Of a stretch of DNA of 36,167 nucleotides, positions 17,125-24,577 are shown piece by piece; the first letter of the stretch is position 1, and the number at the start of each line of letters is the position of its first letter. Under the pieces are notes generated by a model, which worked only from the letters and a program-made list of their open reading frames with translations, ran no database searches and was not told where the DNA came from. The position numbers and the translations under genes were made by a program. Origin of the DNA: Salinivenus iranica (GTDB lineage: Bacteria; Bacteroidota; Rhodothermia; Rhodothermales; Salinibacteraceae). The stretch spans positions 1-36,167 of the forward strand of contig NCRB01000023.1 of the NCBI GenBank assembly GCA_002894665.1, in the 5' to 3' direction.

Positions 17125-20100
17125 CTACTCCCCGACGGTGAGGTGCCCGTTCTCTAGCGCCAGCGAGCCCCGCTCTATCATCGCGTCGATCACCCCGCCA
17201 ATGCGGGCCTCAATGTTGGAGCCGATCCGGCCGAAGCCAAGCTGGCGCCCCACCTGCTCCACGAGTTCGTCCTTCTCGATGCCGAAGGACACGTCGACGA
17301 TGGTTTCCGCTGCCGTCGCAATTTCCGAATCAGGGACGTGCTGAATGTCGCGAGCCGGCCCCTCCAGCTCACTCCGGTCCCGGACGGGCACCGTCTCCTG
17401 CTTGGGATCATGTAGGATCTCCCCGCGCTTTTCGATCGAGCCGGTCCGGGCAGCGGACCGAATGCCCTTTTCCAGGGCCTCCCGGATGCGGCTTCCCATT
17501 CGACTCACGTCCGACGCGTCCAGCACGCGACGCATTGCGACCTCTTTGTGAACCGGACTCTCCTCAGAAACGACTGTTTCTATCCAACGCCCCAGGGTGG
17601 AGGTCGGCTCGTCGTGCAGCCCATCGCGCACGTTGATTCGGAGCGAGGCCTTTTTGTAGGGCACCGCGTCCGTTTCGGGCTCCTCTTCTTCGGCTCGCTC
17701 AATCTGGGTCTCCCGTTCCTGCGGCGGCTCGCGGTCCGGGGCCTCTCCTCCATCCTCCGTGCCCTCGCGCGAAGAGTCCTCCGCCCCTCCGTCGGTGGGC
17801 TCCTCCGCGTCCCCATTTGAGGCCGCCGACCGCACGCGGGCCCGCTCAATGGCCGTAACGGCCCGACCGAGCTGCTCGCCGGGGGTGCGGAACCAGTCGG
17901 TACTCCAGATGCGGTGAATCGACCAGCCGAGGCTCTCCAGAACGGACTGCCGGGTCCGGTCCCGAACGCGGGCCATCTTGGCGCTGTGGTAGGTGGCCCC
18001 GTCGCACTCGATTCCAAGAATGTAGCGGCCCGGCCGCTCGGGGTCGACGACGGCAAGGTCAATGGAGAAGCCGGCCACCCCCACCTGGTGCTCCACCCGG
18101 TATCCTTCGTTCCGCAAACGCTCCGCAACCGCTTCCTCAAAGGGAGAATCCGGCCCGCGCCCCGAGGGCGTCGCCAGGTCGAGCTCACCGGTCTCCGCGA
18201 ACTTTAGGTACTCCTTGAGCACTTCCACCCCACGCGCATCGGTACGGTGCAAGTCGATGTCCTCCGCCTTGAGGTTGGTGAAGACCTCGCAGCGAAGCTT
18301 GGCGCGGGTCGTGAGGACGTTCAGTCGCCGCTCCCCGCCCTGCTGGTTGAGCGGCCCAAAGTTCATCGACACCCTTCCGTCGTCATCCCGCCCGTAGCCG
18401 ACGCTGATAAAGATCACGTCCCGCTGGTCGCCCTGCACGCTCTCCAGGTTCTTGACGAAGAAGGGCTCGTCGGGGTGGCCGGAGAAGAAGTCCTCGCAGC
18501 TCGGGTCCTGCCGGCGCTCGTATTCGAGGCGGTCCCGAATCGCGTCCTGCTGGGCGCTGCTGAACGTAGCCACACCCAGAGAGAGGTCCGGCTCGGTGCG
18601 GGCGTGCTCCATAACCCGCTGGGCCACAACTTCTGCCTCCCCCTTATTCGTTCGGCTTCCGCCCCGATCGTAGGTCGTATCCGGGAGGTGGTTGAAAAAG
18701 AGGCCCGTTTCTTCCCGCTCCGCGTCCGGGCTCGGAAAGACGTTGAGGTTGTTGTCGTAGAACTCCTTGTTCGAGACGGCAATGAGCGACTCGTGTCGGC
18801 TCCGGTAGTGAAACCGGAGCATCTGCTCCGGAGCGCCCCGCGAGCGAAAAAGATCCAGAATGCTCTCCTGGTCGGAGGCCTGTTGCTCGAAGTCATCGCC
18901 TCCCGTATCGATCGCCGAATCGAAGAAGCTGGTGGGCGGGAGCTGCTTATTGTCGCCTACAACAACGGTCTGGTCCCCCCGCAAGATGGAGCCGAACGCA
19001 TCGACCGGGCGGACCTGACTGGCCTCGTCGAAGACGACGAGGTCGAAGCTGATGCTTTCCGGTGGGAGGTACTTGGGCACCGACATCGGGCTCATCATGA
19101 ACACCGGCTTGATCGCCTGAATGGCATTCCCGGCCCGTTCCATCAGTTTGCGAATGGGCATGTGGCGGCTCTTCTTTCCCATCTCGTGGAGGAGCACGCC
19201 CATCTGGCCCGCCCCACTCTTTCGGGGCATCCGCTTGTAATGCTCCAGGGCAAGCGCGTGCCGGTTGTGCTCGAGGCTCGCCTTGTCGAGCTCCTGGAAG
19301 CGTTCGACGACCTGCTCGTGCTGGGCGCCGCTGAAGCGCTCCAGGGCCGACCGCTCGTCCATCGCCCGCTCTAGAAGTGCGTTGTAGTAGGCGTGTCGGA
19401 AAATGTCGACTAGATGGTTGGGGCCCTCTTCCCACTCCTCGACCAGGTCGCGAATCGGCCCCAGTCCCTCCTCTTCCAGCTCCTCGGCGAGCTGGTTGTA
19501 GGTGACCATCTCCTGAATCCGCGGGGCCTCGTCTCGGCACCGAGTGAAAGCGCGCCGCTGCGTTTTGTAGGGCTGAGACGGCAAGGGCGATCCGTCTAGG
19601 CGGACGTCCGGGTCGAGATCGATCTCCTCGGCAAAGGCCGTCACGGCCTCGCGGTGCCCGTCGCGCGCGTGCCGCACCTTGTCGGTGAGAGACGCAAGCC
19701 GGCGCTCGGCCGGCGGATCGGCGACCGTGTCCAGAAGGGCCTCGGGGAGCCTTCCCTGGCGGATGGCCTCGTGGAGCGCAGTCAGGAAGTCGGTGACTTC
19801 CCGGAGAAGGGCCCAGTCCGAGGAGGCGCCGCGCCAGGCGGAACCGAACGCCGTCTCTCCAAGAGACGCCTGCTCCTCGAACTGCTCCTCCAATCGCTGC
19901 GCCTCTAAGATGGCGTCGACGAAGTCGAGGCGAGCCGCCGTCCCGCCGGGCAGCGATTTTTTACAGAGGGCCGCCAGGTCGTTTTTGGCGCTCCGCCACT
20001 CGCTGAAGATCCATCGGTACCACTTCTCGCCGTGCGTCGCCAGCCCCTGCCGAATGTCGAAGACCTCCTGGTCCCAGGCCTCCGGAATCAACACGTCATC

Positions 20101-21948
20101 GTACTCGTCGTGGAGCGCCTCGTACCGCTCCCCCGCCTGAACCAACTCGGCAAGCGGGCCGGCTTGCCCCCGAAAGGCCTCCGACGTCGGGTGCACCCCC
20201 GTCAGATCGGGCATGCGAAGCATCCGGTCCGACGCCTCCAAGAGCCCCTCCGTCTCCTCGGGGTCCTCAGGTTCGAACACGCCGAGGCAGCGGGCCAGGT
20301 CCTGCGCCGCCTGCTGCAGGACGTCCAGGCTCTCGGCAGCGGCGCTAGCCGCCCGCTCGATGCTGTCGCGTTCCGCAGGGAGGAAGCGGGTCTTATCGCT
20401 CCCCCAGAACGGGTGCCGGGACGGCACGCCCATCTCCGACAGGTGGGACTGGACCTGCTCCAAAAGAAACTTCTTTTCCTCGTATTCTTGCCCGTCCCAC
20501 GTTCGCATCGCAGAAAACTCAATCGAGGGCATCGTCACTTCCGAAAGGGTCTCCCGAAGGCGGACAAGCTCCCCGTAGGCATCGTACGGGCGGACGCCGC
20601 TCTCCCCAATGGGCCGGTTGACCGCCTCCGCGTAGCCGTTAAGCGTATCGCGGGCATCTGTCATCACGGCGGCCTCCTGGGTGAAGTCGTCCACCTGCGG
20701 CTCCCCGAGGTTGAGGGTCCGCTCCAGTTCCTGCAGAATCGCTTTCTTTTGGGTTTTGTGGCTGTGGAGCTCCAGGCAGGCGTCCCCGAGGCCCACCGCA
20801 TCGAGGTTGCGCTTCACCACCTCCAGAGCAGCCATCTTCTCCGATGCAAAGAGAACCGTCCTCCCCTGCCCCATCGCCTCGGCAATGATGTTGGTAATGG
20901 TCTGCGACTTGCCGGTGCCCGGCGGGCCCTGAAGCACGAGGTCCTGCCCCCGCTTCACCGCAAGGAGGGCCTCGGTCTGGGAGCTGTCGGCATCGACGAC
21001 GTGATAGGTGTCCGCCGGATCAAGGTGCTCGTCGAGCCCCTCCTCAGCGATCTCGGAGATCGGGGTCTCCGTCGGCTCGAAGCCCTCGCCCAGAAGCTTT
21101 TTCAGCACGGGGTGGTCGTCCGGGCGCTCGCCCTCCGGCCAGTTCTCCACGTTCAGGTCCTCGTACATGAGGAATCGGGAGAAGGAGAAGAACCCCAGCT
21201 CAATGGCGTGATGGTCAATGTGCCATCGCTCCTTGTGGTTGATGACCTGCTGGACCTCGTGGAAGTAGCCCTCCACGTCAAGATCTCCTTCCTCCGGATC
21301 GGGGGGCAGGGGCCACTTGAGTCCGTACTCCCCATCCAGAAACGCGCGGAGCGAGAGGTTGCCCCCAATCTCTTCGCCGAGGTACTCTAGCCGGAAGCGG
21401 CCTTGTACGTCTGTGCGGCTGATCTCGACTGGCACAAGCAAGAGAGGCACCTTTCGCTCCTGGTCTGCCGACGGGGAGCGGTACCAGCGCAGCATGCCGA
21501 GCGCCAGAAAGAGCGTGTTGATGCCTTCCTCCTGAATGGAGCGCTCGGCGCGGTGGAACGTGTTCAGGAGCCGCGTTTGAAGCTCCCGGGACGTGTAGGG
21601 CGTCTGGAGCTTGGTGTCGACGTGCCGGTCGGGCGGACCGTTGGTGTCCGCGCCTGATGCCTCGTGGTCGGCATCCGCATCGCGGGGCTCCCTGGGCTGC
21701 CCAAAGAGCTGGCTCTGCTCGGGCCCCTCTGGATCACTCAGCTTTTCCTTTTCCTCTTCCGTCACTTCGAGGAACGACATCTTCCGTCCCTCTTCAACCA
21801 GCCTCCGGTAGACGTGGACCGGACGCTCGTCGATCACCTCCACGCCCCTCGACTTCAGCGTGCGGTGGCTGATGAGGGGATTGCGGAGGGTAAGGTCCAG
21901 GAGCTCGTTCTTGCGGGCCTGATCGAGCTGCTCGGCGATCGAAGACAT
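17125..21948 (-). CDS. Giant DUF4011-SF1 helicase-Vsr-like nuclease-DUF3320 protein
   Basis: A 1607-residue protein. The N-terminus (~1-250) matches DUF4011 (LLDLTLRNPLISH; FLALGMLRWYRS; LLVPVEI). A Upf1/SF1-type helicase follows, with Walker A GPPGTGKS (341-348, K347), Walker B VVFDEAS (D974, E975), then GDNKQLPPTSFF and FHYRSRHESLI, and a final motif SVQGDQRDVIFISVGYGRD. Next is a PD-(D/E)xK/Vsr-like nuclease, FSIDLAVVDPER and GIECDGATYH (E1314, D1316), ending GWSIHRIWSTDWF. After an acidic linker the C-terminus (~1460-1520) is DUF3320-like. All catalytic residues look intact. This domain order has been reported as a candidate antiphage gene (hhe-type, from memory). It probably starts the operon with sbcD and sbcC. 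Confidence 0.9.
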   Translation of the reverse strand: MSSIAEQLDQARKNELLDLTLRNPLISHRTLKSRGVEVIDERPVHVYRRLVEEGRKMSFLEVTEEEKEKLSDPEGPEQSQLFGQPREPRDADADHEASGADTNGPPDRHVDTKLQTPYTSRELQTRLLNTFHRAERSIQEEGINTLFLALGMLRWYRSPSADQERKVPLLLVPVEISRTDVQGRFRLEYLGEEIGGNLSLRAFLDGEYGLKWPLPPDPEEGDLDVEGYFHEVQQVINHKERWHIDHHAIELGFFSFSRFLMYEDLNVENWPEGERPDDHPVLKKLLGEGFEPTETPISEIAEEGLDEHLDPADTYHVVDADSSQTEALLAVKRGQDLVLQGPPGTGKSQTITNIIAEAMGQGRTVLFASEKMAALEVVKRNLDAVGLGDACLELHSHKTQKKAILQELERTLNLGEPQVDDFTQEAAVMTDARDTLNGYAEAVNRPIGESGVRPYDAYGELVRLRETLSEVTMPSIEFSAMRTWDGQEYEEKKFLLEQVQSHLSEMGVPSRHPFWGSDKTRFLPAERDSIERAASAAAESLDVLQQAAQDLARCLGVFEPEDPEETEGLLEASDRMLRMPDLTGVHPTSEAFRGQAGPLAELVQAGERYEALHDEYDDVLIPEAWDQEVFDIRQGLATHGEKWYRWIFSEWRSAKNDLAALCKKSLPGGTAARLDFVDAILEAQRLEEQFEEQASLGETAFGSAWRGASSDWALLREVTDFLTALHEAIRQGRLPEALLDTVADPPAERRLASLTDKVRHARDGHREAVTAFAEEIDLDPDVRLDGSPLPSQPYKTQRRAFTRCRDEAPRIQEMVTYNQLAEELEEEGLGPIRDLVEEWEEGPNHLVDIFRHAYYNALLERAMDERSALERFSGAQHEQVVERFQELDKASLEHNRHALALEHYKRMPRKSGAGQMGVLLHEMGKKSRHMPIRKLMERAGNAIQAIKPVFMMSPMSVPKYLPPESISFDLVVFDEASQVRPVDAFGSILRGDQTVVVGDNKQLPPTSFFDSAIDTGGDDFEQQASDQESILDLFRSRGAPEQMLRFHYRSRHESLIAVSNKEFYDNNLNVFPSPDAEREETGLFFNHLPDTTYDRGGSRTNKGEAEVVAQRVMEHARTEPDLSLGVATFSSAQQDAIRDRLEYERRQDPSCEDFFSGHPDEPFFVKNLESVQGDQRDVIFISVGYGRDDDGRVSMNFGPLNQQGGERRLNVLTTRAKLRCEVFTNLKAEDIDLHRTDARGVEVLKEYLKFAETGELDLATPSGRGPDSPFEEAVAERLRNEGYRVEHQVGVAGFSIDLAVVDPERPGRYILGIECDGATYHSAKMARVRDRTRQSVLESLGWSIHRIWSTDWFRTPGEQLGRAVTAIERARVRSAASNGDAEEPTDGGAEDSSREGTEDGGEAPDREPPQERETQIERAEEEEPETDAVPYKKASLRINVRDGLHDEPTSTLGRWIETVVSEESPVHKEVAMRRVLDASDVSRMGSRIREALEKGIRSAARTGSIEKRGEILHDPKQETVPVRDRSELEGPARDIQHVPDSEIATAAETIVDVSFGIEKDELVEQVGRQLGFGRIGSNIEARIGGVIDAMIERGSLALENGHLTVGE

Positions 21949-22007
21949 GTATGGAGAGGAAAGGCAGAGGGTGCTACAGTAGAAGGGGGGGATGCCGAGG
22001 GGGACGT

Positions 22008-22320
22008 CTATGCCGACACGGTGTCACTGGCGACCGTCTCCCCGTAGACATTATTCCGAATGTCGTCGTGTATTTCACTGGGCTGGAGCTCACTCGTTGC
22101 AGGGCCCGTTCGGATGTAGAAGTGATCCACGTTCTGATAATCACGGTCGGCGGGCACACCGCTCGGCTCACAGTCGACTCAAAAAACCGCTTCCTCCCTC
22201 TTCGACCGAACAATTGAGGAAGCGCAGACAGGACGTTCCGAGTCGATCCTTCACGATGTTCGTGAGATGAAGCATCATGTCGTCAGGGGACTCAAACTGA
22301 TCGTCCCCTGTCGCAGCCAC
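22008..22320 (-). pseudogene. AlbA_2 (Schlafen-type) protein, frameshifted C-terminal remnant
   Basis: Two minus-strand pieces together match the C-terminal half of an AlbA_2-family protein. Piece one (~22313-22180) reads GDDQFESPDDMMLHLTNIVK then DRLGTSCLRFLNCSVEE. After a frame change at a T6 run, piece two (~22175-22008) reads VDCEPSGVPADRDYQNVD and HFYIRTGPATSELQPSEI, ending ...ETVASDTVSA-stop. In intact family members the same blocks occur in one frame (the pattern V-D-x-E-P-S followed by FYIRTG-x-x-T). The N-terminal part with the substrate-binding core is missing. AlbA_2 proteins are often found in defence and restriction loci. It lies 59 bp upstream of the helicase gene. Confidence 0.65.
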
Positions 22321-22350
22321 CTTTCTCGTAATCGCCCGTGGCTCAGCCGC

Positions 22351-22383
22351 CCCTAAATCCATGTAATAATGGAACGGTTAGGG
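22351..22383. repeat. Interrupted inverted repeat between AlbA_2 remnant and SGNH pseudogene
   Basis: CCCTAA (22351-22356) pairs with TTAGGG (22378-22383), and inside it TCCAT (22358-22362) pairs with ATGGA (22369-22373) around the loop GTAATA. It is AT-rich against a GC-rich background. It could be a hairpin terminator remnant or the edge of a lost element; I cannot tell which. Confidence 0.35.
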
Positions 22384-22521
22384 AGTGCGATGGCAACGGC
22401 ACTCCGTGTGACTGCCCCCCTCAAAATCGAGAGGAGTCCCCCTCCGTCGAACCGGAACGGCTACCTCAACGGGTTCGCCTCTCCCTCTCCTCCCTCCCAC
22501 ACAATCGACCGTCTCCTCCCA

Positions 22522-23154
22522 ATGCACCTCGTGCTTCATGGCGATTCGACCCTCGACAACCGCACATATACCTCTGGCGGCCCCGCCGTGATTGACCATC
22601 TCTCCCGACTGCTGCCGGAGGCGGCCCGGGCAACGCTTTTGGCCGTGGACGGTGCGCCCCCCGACGGTGACAGTCAGCGTGATCGGATGCCGACTGGGGC
22701 AACCCACATAGTGCTCAGCGTGGGGGGAAACGATGCGATGCGGGAGATCCCCGTGGTGGACCAGTCGGTGGGGCACGTGTCAGAAGCGCTGACGGAGTTG
22801 AGCGGCGCGACCCAGCGATTTGAAAAGAGGTATCGGGCGTGGTTGCAGCAGGTCCTCCAGACCGACCGGCCCACCACTGTCTGAACGATCTACAACGGCG
22901 CTTTCGACGAGCCCAGCGGGCAGCAGCGCGTCATCAACGCCGCACAGGCGATGTGGAACGACGTGATCCTGCAGACAGCCCTGGACCACGACTGTCCGAT
23001 GCTCGACCTGCGACGGGTGTGCTCCCGCAGGGACGACTACACCCGGCAGATCGAGCCCAACGAGCAGGGCGGGCGCAAGATTGCGAGGGCACTCTTCCGA
23101 GCTGTTTTAGACCCTGCCTCTTCCTCCACACGCATCGGGCCGACCGGTCGGTAA
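22522..23154 (+). pseudogene. SGNH/GDSL hydrolase interrupted by an in-frame TGA
   Basis: The frame from the ATG at 22522 encodes an SGNH hydrolase. Block I is LVLHGDSTLDN (nucleophile S9) and block III is VLSVGGNDAM (residues 68-71 GGND). At codon 121 (22882-22884) a TGA follows RPTTV. The same frame then continues without a shift as TIYNGAFDEPSGQQRVIN, through DHDCPMLDLRRVC and RQIEPNEQGGRKIARALF, to a TAA at 23154. Related proteins usually have a cysteine or another residue before TIY, so a TGC/TGT-to-TGA change explains the break. The whole protein would be 210 residues, normal for the family. The function in the ancestor, probably ester or acyl hydrolysis, is not known in detail. Confidence 0.75.
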
Positions 23155-23421
23155 GTTGTAAATGGCCCTGGTTGGGGCGGCTCTTTAAAAATGTAAGTGG
23201 TTGGAGCCCCGCTCCTCAACCCTTAGAAGATTCCCTCTCGGAAGGAAAGGCCCTCGGGGCGAGTTAGACGTGAACCGTGTTGCCGGCGCGGAACGCGTTC
23301 TTTCCCCCGCTTCGGCGCCCACTCAGGTCGCCCTCTCCCCTGTATCGGAGGGCCTGAGCCCTTTCAGGGGAGAAACTGTCCCCCTGCCACTCTTTTCCTC
23401 ACTATTCTTTTCTCTCACCGG

Positions 23422-24372
23422 ATGAACGATCTTTCCACACGACTCGCCGACGGCCCCCTTCTGCTGGACGGCGGCCTGGGCCAGGAACTGCTCCACCGGG
23501 GCATGCCCCACTCCAAGCCCTCGCTTTGGTCCGCCAACGCCCTCAGCGAAGCCCCCGACCTGGTACAGGAGGTGCACGAAGACTACCTGCGGGCCGGGGC
23601 GGACGTGATCACCACCAATACCTACGCCACGCCCCCGGAGCGCCTCGCGGAGGCGGGCCTGGAAGGCCGAGCGGAGGAGCTCAACCACAGCGCCGGCCAC
23701 CTCGCCGAGCGCGCCCGGGAGGCGGTGGGCCGCGACGCCCTCATCGCGGGGTCGCTGCCCCCGATCCGGGGGAGCTACCGGCCCGACCGGGTGGGCACGG
23801 CCGACGAGATCGAGCCGCAGTACCGCGAGCAGGCCGACTACCTGTCTCCGCACGTCGACCTTTTCCTCTGCGAGACAATGTCGACGCCCGATGAGGCCCG
23901 GGCGGCGGTGCGAGGGGCCGCCGCGACCGGGCGTCCGGTGCTGGTGGCGTACACGATTGCGGACCCCTCCTCGCCGGCCGACACCGAACCGCGTCTCCGC
24001 AACGACCAGTCCCTGGGGGAAGCGGTCGAGGCGCTCTCGGACCTTCCGGTAGAGGGGATCCTTCTGAACTGCTCCTCCCCCGAAAGCATCTCGGCGGCCG
24101 TGCCGGTTCTCCGAGGGCTGACCGAGCGGGCGGTTGGCGCCTACGCCAACGCCTTTACGCACATCCCGGACGACTTCGACGAGCACACTGAGGTTCTGGA
24201 CCCGGATGGCAGGCCCAAACAGCGCGAGGACCTCGGCCCCGACGCCTACCAGGCGCACGTTGAAGACTGGCTGAGCGCCGGTGCCGACATCGTGGGGGGC
24301 TGCTGCGAGGTGGGCCCCGATCACATTGCCCGCCTGCGCACAACGGTCGACAACGCGGCGAGCCGTCGCTGA
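23422..24372 (+). CDS. Homocysteine S-methyltransferase-family protein
   Basis: A 316-residue (beta/alpha)8 barrel of the zinc-dependent homocysteine S-methyltransferase family (MmuM/BHMT type), which moves a methyl group from a donor such as S-methylmethionine or betaine to homocysteine to give methionine. The three zinc cysteines are C217 in GILLNCSSPESI and C294-C295 in VGGCCEVGPDHI. The N-terminal LLDGGLGQEL and the GADVITTNTY block are typical. The methyl donor cannot be decided from sequence. The ATG at 23422 precedes the conserved DGG block directly. The 267 bp upstream hold no gene. It appears monocistronic. Confidence 0.9.
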   Translation: MNDLSTRLADGPLLLDGGLGQELLHRGMPHSKPSLWSANALSEAPDLVQEVHEDYLRAGADVITTNTYATPPERLAEAGLEGRAEELNHSAGHLAERAREAVGRDALIAGSLPPIRGSYRPDRVGTADEIEPQYREQADYLSPHVDLFLCETMSTPDEARAAVRGAAATGRPVLVAYTIADPSSPADTEPRLRNDQSLGEAVEALSDLPVEGILLNCSSPESISAAVPVLRGLTERAVGAYANAFTHIPDDFDEHTEVLDPDGRPKQREDLGPDAYQAHVEDWLSAGADIVGGCCEVGPDHIARLRTTVDNAASRR

Positions 24373-24485
24373 GGGAAACGGCCGTGTCGCGGTTAGGAGC
24401 GGCACGAGCGCGTAGGCATTTCGGTGCTGCGGTCCGCACGGGGAGACGGGCCGGTGCGGCTTCCTGTTTTCACTCGGCCCCACGG

Positions 24486-24510
24486 TGTAACACTGCACTG
24501 TCCAGTTACA
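24486..24510. promoter_or_regulatory. Operator-like inverted repeat upstream of the kinase gene
   Basis: TGTAAC (24486-24491) and GTTACA (24505-24510) are perfect inverted half-sites with 13 bases between. The pairing extends imperfectly inwards (CTG with CAG). It lies 67 bases before the kinase start codon, in the right place for a repressor or activator site. No regulator is identified. Confidence 0.3.
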
Positions 24511-24577
24511 ACGGCTCACGTGGGCATGCAACCGCGGGGTTTGTCTTTCTGTTGCGTTTCCTACTCGGTCTCCCAAG

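Noticed and set aside
22882-22884. TGA in the SGNH gene read as selenocysteine.
   Set aside because: The position is not catalytic, no SECIS-like hairpin was noticed after it, and the family is not a selenoprotein group. A nonsense change is simpler.
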